From NCBI RefSeq assembly GCF_029525575.1, contig NZ_JAPDIA010000007.1, positions 248,001 through 312,000 on the forward strand: 64,000 nucleotides of DNA, in the 5' to 3' direction. Under the pieces are notes generated by a model. The model worked only from the letters and a program-made list of their open reading frames with translations, was not told where the DNA came from and did no database searches. Below, one piece after another: positions 25,786 to 37,200 of this stretch. Origin of the DNA: Cohnella rhizosphaerae (GTDB taxonomy: Bacteria > Bacillota > Bacilli > Paenibacillales > Paenibacillaceae). Position numbers and translations under genes: made by a program. The stretch's first letter is position 1. Each line of letters starts with the position of its first letter.

Positions 25786-27991
25786 TCACCTTTGCGAATT
25801 GGTTTTCATTGCCCCTCTTTTCCTCAACAATCGCTCGAATTGCGCCGCCGGCAAAGGCCGGTGATAATAGAAGCCCTGCACCTCATGGCAACTGTGGCTG
25901 TGCAGGAAATCCAGCTGATCCCTGTCCTCCACGCCTTCCGCGATGACGCCGATGCCAAGCTTGTGGGCCATCGCGATGATCGTCGCGACGATGTCCGCGT
26001 CGGTCGTATCCGTCATGATGTCCCTGACGAAGGACCGGTCGATCTTCAGCCGGTCGATCGAAAACAATTTTAAATAGTACAGGTTGCTGTAGCCTGTCCC
26101 GAAGTCGTCGATGCAGAGCTGCATGCCGAGCTCCTTCAGCTTGCCGAGCACCTCGATCGCGCCGTCCACGTTCATCGTCATCGACTCCGTGATCTCCAGC
26201 TCCAGGTACCTGGGATCGATGCGGGTCTCGCGCAGGATCTCTTCGATCCTCTCGATCAAATCATGCTTTGAAAATTGGCGAGAGGAGAGATTGACCGATA
26301 CGCGCATCGGGGCGAAGCCCTTTTCCCTCCATACCTGATGTTGAAGGCAGGCGGTCCTCAGCACCCACTCCCCAAGGGAGACGATGAGTCCCGTCTCTTC
26401 GGCGATCGGGATGAACTTGGCCGGCGGGAGCAGGCCGAGCGTCGGGTGATTCCAGCGGACGAGCGCCTCGGTACCGATCACTTCCCCGGTCAATACGTCG
26501 ACCTGGGGCTGGTAATGCAGCTCGAACTCGCCCAGCTGCAGCGCTTTGCGAATCGAGTTTTCCAATGTCAGCCGTTCAATGCCCCCGCCGTCCGGGTTAG
26601 GCTTGAAGACGTTGTAGTTGTTCTTCCCGTCGTCCTTCATCCGATAGAGCGCGATGTCGGCGTTTTTCATCAGCATCTCGACGTTCGTGCCGTCTTGCGG
26701 ATAGAAGGCGATGCCGATGCTGGCCGTGATGTAGAACTCGTAGCCGTCCACCGCGAACGGCTTCTCGAATACTTTAATGATCTGTTCCGCGACATGAATG
26801 GCTTCCGCCTGGTTCGCAATATTGTGCAGGAGGATCGTGAATTCGTCTCCGCCCATTCGGGACACCAGTTGATCCGCAGCGCGGCAGCAGCTCTTCAGAC
26901 GCTCGGCAACGAGCTTCAGCAGCACGTCGCCGTTGTTATGGCCCAGCGTGTCGTTAATCTTCTTGAAGCTGTCCAGATCGAGAAACATGACGGCGAAGAT
27001 GCTGTTGTCGTTCACCCCGTGTCTTAGCAGCTTATCGATATGACCGGTAAAAAACCTGCGATTCGGCAGGCCCGTCAGATCGTCATGATAGGCCAGGTAA
27101 TTGATTTGCTTTTGCGTGCGATACCGCTCCGTAATGTCCCGGAACTGCGCGAAGGCGCCCATGATCTGCTGGTTCCCGTCGCGAATCGGGAACGCGTCGA
27201 ACAAATAAACAAGCTCGTCCTGCCCCGACCGGGGGCGCAGGATGAACTCCATGTCTTCGTATTCTTTTCCCGTCCGGAGCACCTCTTGAATGAAGTCGTT
27301 CGCTTTGGCGTCCGGAATCGGCTGGTGAAGGACGTCCTGCTTTTTGGCGCCGGTCAAAATTTCCGCAAACTTATTGAATTCGGTAACGTTTCCATCCCGA
27401 TCCGTAATAATAATGCCGTTTCGCGTCGTCTCGATGACCACCTGGTTCAGGATGTGCAGCCGTCTGTTCTGCTTTTTCAGCAGCAATTCGCGTTCGATCG
27501 AATCGACGACCGTGCACAGCATCGCCAATAAAAAGGGATTGTGCTGATCGATGGTCGTCATGATCGTAATGGTGCCCAGCAGGTTGGAAATATCCGCATA
27601 TTGGAAGGGGACCGAATAGCACGCGGAGGACCCTAAAAATTCATAATAATGCTCGCCGCCGACCAGTTGGACGGGCTCGCGGTGATCCAGCACCAGATTA
27701 ATGCTGTTCGTTCCCGCTTCGCGCTCACTGAAGATCAGGCCGACCCGAATGCCCGATTGCTGAACGACGCTTTTGATCGTTTCGTCCCCGGCCATTTCCA
27801 GAATGCAGCCGTTCTCGTCGGAAATGAGGATCAAAAGTGGAAGCCCTTTCATGAGCTCCAGCATCCGATGGACGAAAAAGTCGATGACGGACAATATTTC
27901 TTCGTATTCCGCCCGTTTGAGATCCAGCTCGGCTTCCGATAAAAACCGGGTAAAAGGAGGGAACCCCCTGCGGGTCGATGCCTAGCGCCAC
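25786..27991 (-). CDS. GAF-PAS-GGDEF-EAL c-di-GMP signalling protein, apparent frameshift near the start
   Basis: About 734 residues. Residues 40-165 look like the GAF domain of AcoR-type activators (SEREAGTNSINLVLDHREPV then QLVGGEHYYEFLGSSACYSV). Then PAS (about 175-285), GGDEF (SRMGGDEFTIL) and EAL (GTEALVRW, NLSSRQF, ELEITES, DDFGTGYS, KIDRSFV, AEGVE), so both cyclase and phosphodiesterase motifs are intact. The start is uncertain: removing one C from 27964-27968 extends the frame to GTG 27991 (MALGIDPQGFPPFTRFLSEA); otherwise TTG 27894. The RxxD of the I-site is shifted by one residue. No membrane segment, so it senses a cytoplasmic signal. Confidence 0.87.
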
Positions 27992-28203
27992 ACATCTCTT
28001 TTTTAGACTCCGAGATCAAGGATACTTTCGTCAAAGCGATCCCCCTACTCTACCAAGGAAAATGCAAGAATGTACATAGATGTGGAGAAATCCCGTTGCC
28101 AATCGATTCTATTTTTATTATGACGACGCGTAAAGTTTTTTGTCAATTTATTTCTGTTAGATTCTGGATATCGATCTGGGCATACGCGATGCTGCGGGAA
28201 CCA

Positions 28204-28233
28204 TTGACCATGTCAATTCTTGTCCGATATGAT
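28204..28233 (+). promoter_or_regulatory. Probable SigA promoter of the cluster II regulator
   Basis: TTGACC (28204-28209), 18 bases, TATGAT (28228-28233), 40 bases before the GTG start at 28273. Confidence 0.6.
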
Positions 28234-28272
28234 CTTCTATACCAGAACTCGTTGTGCCAAGGGGGAGATTGC

Positions 28273-30384
28273 GTGGGATTGATGCCGGGCTGGAGAAACC
28301 GGTACTTCGTTCGACTGGCGCTTTCATACAGCGCGCTTGCCGTTTTGCTCATCGGGACGGCCGGAGGCTATCTGTATGACAGGGCCAACGCAGTGATGGT
28401 GGAAGAGATATCGAAGGACAGTCAGCATACCCTGCTTAACATTCAAGGCTATCTGGAGAATACGCTGCTGCAAAAGTACGAAGATACGTTCATCAGCCAG
28501 GTGATGGCGACCGTCATTCCGGACAGCACGGACGATCTGATGATTCTGCTGAGCGATCCCCCCGTTTCCCACATGTACCAGATCACGACCTTCGTCAACG
28601 ATTTGAACGTCATCGCCGCTGCCAACGAAGGATTGGCGGGGATCACGATTTATTTTGCCGAATCGGATTATGTCATCGACGAGAAGCACTATTACCGCAC
28701 CCCGGCGAACGCCGCGGACAGCGCCTTTATCGACCGGCTGCCGAATACGGCCCCGAACCGCTGGCTTCTTCGAAAAAAAGACGAAACGGGCGAAGACGTG
28801 CTGACTTACGTGTACACCCTCCCCTATATGATGAACCAGAAAAGCGCCAAGGGCTATTTGTACATCGATATCAGCCTGGCCTACGTGAAGACGATCCTCA
28901 ATCAAATGACGAACGCCTCGAAGGAAACGTTGATCGCGCTCGATCGCGCAGGTACGGTTATGTTCCAGAGCCGGCCGGTAGCGGACCGCGTGATGAAGCT
29001 GGCGAGCGAGAAGGTCGCCCGGGACGGCTCGGCGATCGAGGTCTCCAAGGATAACGCAAGCGATAATATCGTGGCCTATCTGCCGCCGTCCCTGTCCGCC
29101 AACGGTTGGGGTTATGTGGTCGTCAAACCCACCAACTCCTTTTTCTCGCGACTGAAAAGTTCAAGAACGATATTATATGGAGCTGCGCGGTCATCGTCCT
29201 GGCCGGCATACTGACGGCTGTCTTCGTATCCAAGCGGTTTTACGTCCCGTTCGGCAAAATGGCCCGCAGCCAAAGCTTGCTCCATCTGGTGAACGGCAAT
29301 TTGGGCGCCATGGACAACCCCGACGGATTGCCGGTTTATCCCCGGTACGTGGCCGTTCTTGTCAAAAACGTCGGTGACGCCGTCGTTTCGTTCCAAACGC
29401 TGTTGTCCGAACGCCGGCCGGCGATCCCCCACGATCTCGTCCTTGTCGGCGAACGCGAGGCGGTCGTCTTGTTTTATCCGGAAGCGGCCGACGCCGCCCC
29501 CGCTTTGAGCGTCCGCGAGGAAATGCGCAGGCTCATGCCTTTCTACGCGCGCGCCGGGAAACTAGTCGTCGGGATCGGCGGCGTGGCGCTGTCGCCGGAG
29601 AGCGTTCACGAGTCGAGGGCCAACGCGGAATACGCCTGCCAGTACGGTTTTGAGGCCGGCTATCCCGCGGTTATTCTGTACGACGAGATCATGCACCGCA
29701 AGGCCGTTCACCTGCCTTTTCCTTACGAGCCTTTCTCCAATGCGGTGCTGGCCGGAGATTCCTCGCTCGCGGAGCGAATGATCGGCGGCTATATCGCCGA
29801 GCTTGCGGGCGGCGGAATGTCGATCGAATCGGTGGAGGTGAATCTCATGCAAGCGGTTACCTCTATGTCCGGTTTGATGATCGATCATCATTTGCAGCAT
29901 CTCGTGCCGGGGGGGCGATTGGTTGGCCGAGGCCCGCAAAACGACGCTGGAGGAAACGGGCGCCTGGCTCGCGGAGATGGCCCGGCAAATGGCGACGCAT
30001 TACGAGCAGCGGGCGTCGAACGGCCACTTGCTGCTGGTACGCGATTTGAAGGCGTACATGGACGAGCATCTGGACGAGGACATCTCGCTGGACTCGCTTG
30101 CGGAACGGGCCAACTTAACGCCGAATTACGTCTCCATGCTGTTTAAGGAAGCCACGAACGTTCATGTCGGCGAGTATTTAACCCGAATCCGGCTGGAGAA
30201 GGCCGCGGAGTTGCTGCGGAATACGAAATCGACCGTCTCGGAGATCTCGCTGCAGGTCGGCTACAGATACTCGCAATATTTCTCCCGCAAATTCAAGGCT
30301 AAATACGGGGTCACTCCGCTGCAATATCGCCAGGCCTCGACCGGGGAGCGGAAACCCGCCCCGGAGGCGACGGAATTGCTGTGA
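28273..30384 (+). CDS. Membrane-anchored AraC-family regulator, two apparent frameshifts
   Basis: GTG start preceded by AAGGGGGAGATTGC. Residues about 12-32 (LALSYSALAVLLIGTAGGYL) are a first membrane helix, then a 260-residue extracytoplasmic sensor region. After an apparent lost T in 29140-29144 the frame continues through a second helix (WSCAVIVLAGILTAVFVSKR) and a cytoplasmic linker. An extra G in the G7 run 29909-29915 is followed by the AraC DNA-binding domain (SLDSLAERANLTPNYVSMLF; GYRYSQYFSRKFKAKYGVTP). Joined length about 703 residues, as in the sensor-AraC fusions common in Paenibacillus. It likely senses a glycan fragment and activates the importer and lyase genes that follow. Confidence 0.86.
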
Positions 30385-30403
30385 GCGGAAAATCGGACCA
30401 TAA

Positions 30404-30440
30404 AGACGGCTGCCCGCACGAAGGGAGGCCGTTTTTTTTT
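30404..30440 (+). terminator. Terminator after the cluster II regulator
   Basis: ACGGCTGCCC and GGGAGGCCGT form a stem with a small internal mismatch, followed by nine T. Confidence 0.75.
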
Positions 30441-30640
30441 GCGTCCTTCTTCGTGAAAGCCGGCGAAGGCGCCGGATATCCGGTTGTATACAGATGATAG
30501 GCGGATATTATACAGCGCCGTTGTTGGTTTTCATCCACTTTTCGCGGTTTTTATTGTAGTCGGAAAACTGGCGCGGCGTTTACATTAGGAGCCAGGACCG
30601 ACTCGCCGGTTCGAAAAGACACAAGACGAGGAGGGGCTGG

Positions 30641-31562
30641 ATGGACATGATGTCCGGTGCGGTCTGGAAGAGCTACAAGAAGTGCAAGTATCTGTTTCTC
30701 ATGCTGCTGCCCGCGTTGGCTTGGTACGCCGTTTTTGCCTACGGCCCGCTATACGGGGTGCAGTTGGCCTTCAAGGACTTTCGCATTCTCGAGGGTATTA
30801 ACGGAAGTCCGTGGGTCGGCTTTAAGTACTTCGACATGATGCTGAACGGCTCGCAGGATTTTTATCAGATTATTCGCAACACGTTGATTTTGAGCGCTTA
30901 CCATCTGGCGTTCGGATTTCCCGCGCCGATCGTTCTGGCGCTGCTGTTCAACGAGCTGCGGATCGGCTGGTTCAAAAAAAGTGACGCAGGCGATTACGTA
31001 TTTGCCGCATTTTTTCTCCTGGGTCATCCTGTCGGGCTTTCTGATCACGGTGCTGTCGCCCTCGACCGGGGTCGTCAATTATTTCATTTCCATGCTTGGC
31101 ATCAAGCCGATCTATTTTCTGGGAGACCCGACCTTTTTTCGGTTCACGTTGGTGTCCACCGCCATTTGGAAGGAAATCGGATGGAGCGCGATTATTTATT
31201 TGGCGGCGCTTGCAAGCACGGATCCGCAGCTTTACGAGGCGTCCGTTATCGACGGAGCGGGGCGGTGGAAGCAGATGCTTCACATTACGCTGCCGGCGAT
31301 TTTGCCCGTCATCGCCATCATGTTCATTTTCCGGATCGGCGGCATTCTGGATGCGGGCTTCGATCAGGTGCTGAACCTGTATTCGCCCGCCACCTATCAG
31401 GTCGCGGATATTCTGGACACGTACGTGTACCGGCTTGGCCTGGAGCAAATGCAGTTCGGCTTCGCCACGGCGGTCGGCCTGTTCAAAAACGTCATCGCAT
31501 TCGCGCTCGTGCTGCTCACGAATTATTTGATCAAGAAATCGGGCGAAGAAGGATTGCTATAA
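30641..31562 (+). CDS. Sugar ABC transporter permease, LplB type, one apparent frameshift
   Basis: ATG after GAGGAGGGGCTGG. The first part (YLFLMLLPALAWYAVFAYGP; FNELRIGWFKK) joins VTQAITYLPHFFSWVILSGF if one A is removed from the A7 run at 30974-30980. The EAA loop reads YEASVIDGAGRWKQMLHITLP. About 306 residues, normal for the family. Channel half of the second CUT1 importer, followed after 31 bases by its partner. Confidence 0.9.
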
Positions 31563-31593
31563 CCGGTACACGGTTTGGAAAGGAGGATGCCGC

Positions 31594-32466
31594 TTGGGCT
31601 TGATGACTTGGGGAGAGCGCCTGTTCCAGGTCGTTCTTATGCTGTTCGTGTCGCTGCTGTGCATGATCATGGTCTATCCTTTCCTGCACGAGCTGTCCAT
31701 TTCGCTCAGCTCGCCGAAGGAAGCGCTGCGGCTCGGGGTGCATCTGTATCCGCGGGACTGGTCGCTCGAGGCGTACAGGAAAGTGTTCGTCTCGCGCAAT
31801 CTGTGGTCGGCGATGTACAATTCCGTCTTCCGTACGGCGGTGGGCACGTTTTTTATGCTGACCGTCATGACGATGGCCGCCTATGCGTTGTCCAAGAAGT
31901 ATTTGCCGCACAGGAGGTTCTACACGCTGTTAATCGTCGTGACGATGTTCTTCAGCGGCGGTTTGCTTCCCTCCTATTTGCTGGTCAAAGGACTGGGGCT
32001 GTTCGATACGCGATGGGCGCTTATTCTGCCGGTGATGATCAATACCTACTGGATGATCATCCTTCGAAATTTTTTCATGGGCTTCTCCCCGGAGATCGAG
32101 GAGTCCGCCAAGATGGACGGAGCGAACGACATCCGCATTTTATTCACGATCATTCTGCCGCTGTCCAAGCCGATTCTGGCGACGATTGGACTATTCTGCG
32201 CGGTTTTTCATTGGAATTCCTGGTTCGACGCGCTGATCTATACGCAGGACGCGAAGCTCACCATCCTTCAGATTCTGCTGCGCCGGCTGATCATCACGGG
32301 CGACGATCTGGACATCTTGCAGATGCTTCAGTCCGCGCAAGCGACTTCGCCGGAGTCGATCAAGGCGGCGATTCTCATGGTCGTCACGGCGCCGATCCTG
32401 CTCGTATACCCGTTTCTGCAAAAGTATTTTACCAAAGGCATTCTGGTCGGCTCCGTCAAAGGGTGA
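31594..32466 (+). CDS. Sugar ABC transporter permease, YtcP type
   Basis: 290 residues, TTG start with AAAGGAGG nine bases upstream. Six predicted helices, EAA loop EIEESAKMDGANDIRILFTI, and the conserved end PFLQKYFTKGILVGSVKG. Second channel half of the cluster II importer. Confidence 0.93.
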   Translation: MGLMTWGERLFQVVLMLFVSLLCMIMVYPFLHELSISLSSPKEALRLGVHLYPRDWSLEAYRKVFVSRNLWSAMYNSVFRTAVGTFFMLTVMTMAAYALSKKYLPHRRFYTLLIVVTMFFSGGLLPSYLLVKGLGLFDTRWALILPVMINTYWMIILRNFFMGFSPEIEESAKMDGANDIRILFTIILPLSKPILATIGLFCAVFHWNSWFDALIYTQDAKLTILQILLRRLIITGDDLDILQMLQSAQATSPESIKAAILMVVTAPILLVYPFLQKYFTKGILVGSVKG

Positions 32467-32535
32467 CGTTATTTGCAGGCCTCGCCACGGCGCCGGCTTG
32501 TCGAATATAAAAAAAACTTGTGGGAGGTCCAATGT

Positions 32536-34134
32536 ATGAAAATTCGCAACGCCATCCCTGCAGCCCTGTCCGCCGCGCTTGCGGCGACGCTGGTGCTGTC
32601 GGCCTGCTCGAACGGCAATAACAAAGAAAACGCGGGTTCCGCGAGTCCGTCCGGGTCGGCTGCGCCGTCCGCCGCCGCCGCGGCGGAGAAGCCGATCGAA
32701 CTGAAATGGGTCGGCTGGTATCCGCCCGAGTCCGACGACACCTATGCCCAGAAGTTTCTGGAGAATAAGTTCAACGTCAAATTCAACAACATCAAGCTGG
32801 ACTACACGACGGCGGTTCAACAATTGAACGTGAAGCTGTCGTCGGGAGAGATTCCGGACGTCATCCCCGGATACAGCGATATCAACGGCTATGCCGAAAT
32901 GGTGAAACAAGGGATCGCGGCAGAGCTCCCGATCGAAGAAATTCGCCAATACATGCCGAGGTACGCCAAATATATCGACGAGCTCGACCCGAAGCTGTGG
33001 AGCATCGGAATGATCGACGGAAAAAACTACGGCATCCCGCGCACGTACGGGGAAGGCGACGCGTATTTCCTGCCGTCGTACAATACCGACTGGCTGAACA
33101 AGATCGGGTATTCGGAGCCGCCCAAGACGCTTGCCGAGCTGGAGGACGTCCTGACCAAATTCCGCAACGACGATCCGGACGGGAACGGCAAGAAGGATAC
33201 GTACGGCTTCTCCGCAAGGGGCAAAGATACGCTCGGCTCCAATCAGATTTTCAACTCGGTGTTCGGCGCATACGGCGTCAATCCGAACGCCTGGATGCTG
33301 GTGGACGGCAAGCTGCAATTCGGCATTACGCTGGAAGGCGCGAGACAGGCATTGAAGACCCTGAACGCCTGGTACAAGGCGGAGCTGCTTGATCCGGAGT
33401 TCATCACCGACGACTTTGACCAATATCGCGGCAAGTTCATCAACGGCAAAGTCGGCATGCTTGACCAGGCGCTCTGGTACCACCTGGATCCTAGCGGCAA
33501 CATAGGCGGCGATGCGGCGAAGGCGGGCATGAAGTTCACCGTGGGGCAGCCCGTCACCGGACCGAGCGGCAAGCGTGCGGCCGGGGCGCAAGGCTACAGC
33601 GTCGTCCCGATCATCATGAGCGCCGAGGCGCACAAGGATGAGAAAAAGCGGATCAAAATCTATGAGCTTCTGGATTCGCTCGCATTCGATCCGGAAACGT
33701 ACCTGGCGGCCGTCTACGGGGAAAAAGGCGTCCATTACGACGAAGTCGACGGAGCGGCGGTGCCCAAGCCGGAGTTCACGGATCAGCAGAAGGCGGGAGC
33801 CGTGGCCGGGATCGGCTACTTCTACGGCTTGTTCAAAGCCAACACGATGCGGGAACTCGACAGGCCGAAGAGTCAGCTGGAATTCCGGGCCAGCGTCGTC
33901 AAGCCGGACGTCACCCGGTTGTACAACGTGCTGCCGAATGCCATTCTGCCCAGTTGGATCGCGAATGCCGACGCCATCACCAAGATGATCAAGGAGTACG
34001 AGATCAAATTCATTACCGGCCAGGTGGATACGGACAAGGGCTTCGACGATTTCGTTGCCAAGCTGAACGGCCTGGGGCTCGCGAAGGCGCGGGACGAAGC
34101 CGAGCAGCTCTACGCCGAGCGCAACAAAGCCTGA
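32536..34134 (+). CDS. Extracellular sugar-binding lipoprotein, cluster II
   Basis: 532 residues from ATG 32536 after GTGGGAGGTCC. Signal peptide with lipobox VLSAC (Cys about 24) followed by an Asn/Ser/Ala-rich tether, then a family-1 solute-binding fold (IELKWVGWYPPESDDTYAQK; SSGEIPDVIPGYSDINGY; NDDPDGNGKKDTYGFSARGK). Binds the substrate of the two permeases upstream. The DPDGNGKKDTYG calcium-loop-like segment is typical for LipO proteins. Confidence 0.92.
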   Translation: MKIRNAIPAALSAALAATLVLSACSNGNNKENAGSASPSGSAAPSAAAAAEKPIELKWVGWYPPESDDTYAQKFLENKFNVKFNNIKLDYTTAVQQLNVKLSSGEIPDVIPGYSDINGYAEMVKQGIAAELPIEEIRQYMPRYAKYIDELDPKLWSIGMIDGKNYGIPRTYGEGDAYFLPSYNTDWLNKIGYSEPPKTLAELEDVLTKFRNDDPDGNGKKDTYGFSARGKDTLGSNQIFNSVFGAYGVNPNAWMLVDGKLQFGITLEGARQALKTLNAWYKAELLDPEFITDDFDQYRGKFINGKVGMLDQALWYHLDPSGNIGGDAAKAGMKFTVGQPVTGPSGKRAAGAQGYSVVPIIMSAEAHKDEKKRIKIYELLDSLAFDPETYLAAVYGEKGVHYDEVDGAAVPKPEFTDQQKAGAVAGIGYFYGLFKANTMRELDRPKSQLEFRASVVKPDVTRLYNVLPNAILPSWIANADAITKMIKEYEIKFITGQVDTDKGFDDFVAKLNGLGLAKARDEAEQLYAERNKA

Positions 34135-34156
34135 GCGATTTGCGGAAGCATGGCCT

Positions 34157-34188
34157 GCCGCCGGAGGGCGACGAAGCTGTCCGGCGGC
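34157..34188 (+). terminator. Strong hairpin between binding protein and lyase genes
   Basis: GCCGCCGGA and TCCGGCGGC form a perfect 9-bp stem. No T tract follows, so it may protect or attenuate the message rather than end it. Confidence 0.4.
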
Positions 34189-34269
34189 TTCCATAATCCA
34201 AGCGAAAAAGGAGGCGATCGGCGGGGGGAAGCGGAATACGCAAACGAAAAAGGCGAAGGAGATGAAAAC

Positions 34270-37200
34270 GTGTTTAATGTTCATTCCCAAAGGTTTGCCG
34301 CAAAGCTTCTGATCGCGCTGCTGTTGTTGTCTTACGGATTCGGACTTGGCGTGCCGGGGGGGCGCCTCCGCGGAACCGGTCGACACCGGTCCGGAGCTGC
34401 TGGCCAACGGCACCTTCGAATCCGTATCGTCGAGCGGATACCCGACCCAGTGGTCGCAGTTCAACAGTGCGCTGCCGGTCGCAGCGACTACGACGTCCCC
34501 TTACGACGGAAGTTATAGTCTCAAGCTTGAAGACCCGAGCGCTTCGGCGCAGCTCGGCTTGCGCAGCGCGCAGATCCCGGTCACGCCAGGTTTAACCTAC
34601 CGGGCGTCGGTCTCCGCCAACGTATCCGCGAGCGCGGGCGGGCCCGATCTGTACTTGGAATTCTGGGACGGGGCGGGAAGGATTCAGGTCGATACGAAGC
34701 GGGCTGCGCCGCTCGGCGAATGGCAGAAGCTGACGATCGCCAAGACCGCGCCGGCCAATGCGCTGTATGCGACCGTGTTGATTTACGGCAGTACCGCTTA
34801 TGCGGGAACCTCCTACTTTGACAATGCGTCGCTTGTCGCCATACCGGAGCCGTCTACCGCGCCGCAACTGCTCGCGAACGCCGGCTTCGAGACGGCAAGC
34901 GGGGCGGCGGCGGCGCAATGGTCGCAGTTCAATGCGGCCTCGCCGGTCGGCATTTCGACCTTTAACGCCTATGCCGGAACGAACAGCGTGAAGCTGGCCG
35001 ATACCACGGTCGCGGGGCAGCTCGGATTGCGCAGCGCGCAGGTCGCGGTCGTGCCAGGCGCTTCTTATGAGGCTTCCGTGCTCGCATACCTGCCGCCGGG
35101 CCAGACGGAAGCGCCGGATCTGTACCTGGAGTTCTGGGACAATGCAGGCACCCGAATCCTGACCGAGACGGTCAGGGCGACGGCGTCGAACGACTGGCAG
35201 CGAATGACCGCGCGCAAGACGGCGCCGGTTAATGCGGCCTTTGCCACCGTGCTGCTCTACGGCAGTTCGGCCTATGCGGGTACGGCTTATTTCGACCAGG
35301 CTTCCTTGACGAGAGGTCCGGAGCTGCTGGCCAACGGCGGCTTCGAGCTGGCCTCGGGCGGTAACGCGGTACAGTGGTCGCAGCTGAACAACGCGCTCCC
35401 GGTCGGCGTCGCGACGACCCAAGTGCGTACAGGCAGCAATAGCGTGAAGCTTGAAGATCCCTCCCCGGCCGCGCAGCCGGGTCTGCGCAGCGCAAAGGTT
35501 CCCGTGACGCCGGGGCAAGCGTACCGGGCGACGGTATACGCCTACGTGTCCGCGACGGACGGCGGGCCCGATCTGTACCTGGAGTTCTGGGACAGCGCGG
35601 GCGCCAGAATCAAGGTCGATGCCAAACGGGCCAACCCGGCTGCCGAATGGCAGAAAATGACCATCCGGCAAGCGGCCCCGGCCAATGCCGTCTCCGCAAC
35701 GCTGCTGCTCAACGGCAATTCGGCCTATGCGGGCACGACCTACTTCGACGACGCATCCCTGGTCGCCATTCCGCTCGCCGAGCTGAAAAAGCTGCCGAAC
35801 GGCGACTTCGAGGAGTCCGTCGCAGGCTGGCCCTCCGACTGGACGCAAGCCATCGCCTCCAGACCGGGCGTCACGGCGACCGATCTCGTCTACGAAGGAA
35901 CCCGCAGCGCGAAGCTGTCCAACGCGGATCCTAGCGGCGGATCGGGACTGCGAAGCGCCAAGGTGCCCGTCACGGCCGGTTCGAGCTACCGCGCGTCGGT
36001 CCGGAACTACATCGTGTCGGGCTCGCCGCATTATTACCTGGAGTTCTGGGACGCCGCGGGCAAACGGATCGCCGTGTACATCCAATCCGGTCAGACGAAG
36101 GGACAGTGGCAGCCGCTCTCGGTGGAAGCGGAGGCCCCGCCCGGAGCGGTGGCCGCGACGATCTACCTGCTCAGCAACGGTATCAGCAACTCCTACTTCG
36201 ACAACGCGGCGATTGAAGAGATCGCGCCGGAGCCTGTCCGTACGTTTCCGGTTCAAACGACGGGCCATCCGCGGCTCTACTTCGGAAGCGCGGATATTCC
36301 CGCGCTGCAGGCCAAAGCGGCTGACACAACGGCAGGTCCAACCGGCCAAACCGGTCAGCAGCTATGGAGCAAGGTCAAGCAGGCGGCAGACAACTATCTG
36401 GCGGAGACGAACAGCTTCTCGATTACGTACATCGGCGGCAAAACAGTGGCGTTCAGCCTCCCGCCGGCGCAGCCGGGCCATATCGATCCGCCCCCCGGCT
36501 TCTCGGGCGCTTATCCCTACTGGACGTCCATGGCCAAGGAAATCGAGAACCGGCTGGAGGCCATGAGTCTTGCTTATGTCGTCACCGGAGACAGCGCCTA
36601 CGGGAACAAAGCAAAATCGTACGTGCTGGCGCTGGCGGCCTGGAACAACTGGTCGGATCCGGAGTACGAGTGCGGCGGAACCTGCCTGGACACCGTACAT
36701 TTTACGCTAGGCGTCAGCGCGGCTTACGATATGCTGTACAGTCTCTTCACGCCGGCGGAACGGACGCAAATCGAGACGGCGCTGGAAAACAAGGGGCTTA
36801 TCCCGCTGTACATCAACACGCTGGCTAAAATCGACGGCAACGGACAGATCACAAAGGCAGCCGCATTGGCGGCGGGCGCTTCCGTGCTGCACGGCAGCAA
36901 TCCCAATACGAATAAATATCTGACGCGCGCCTTTAACTACATGCAGTGGTATCTGGACCAACGGTTGGTCTCCGGTCAGAACGAGGGCTTCCTGTACACG
37001 GCCTATTCGACCGACATGGTGCTGAAGGCGATCGACCAGACGGCGCGCGTGACCGGAACGTCCGAACTGTTGGACCACCCGTTCCTGAAAGACTTCACCG
37101 TACGCTGGGCGAATTATTTCCTGGCGCCGGGCGGCGCGGGTCTGGCAGCCTTTTCGGATTCGCTGTACGGCTCTTATTTCTTCACGACCATGAGCATCCT

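Noticed and set aside
25786-27991. Degenerate GGDEF or EAL domain
   Set aside because: GGDEF, EALVRW, ELEITES and DDFGTGYS are all intact; only the inhibitory RxxD is offset by one residue, which does not argue for loss of catalysis.
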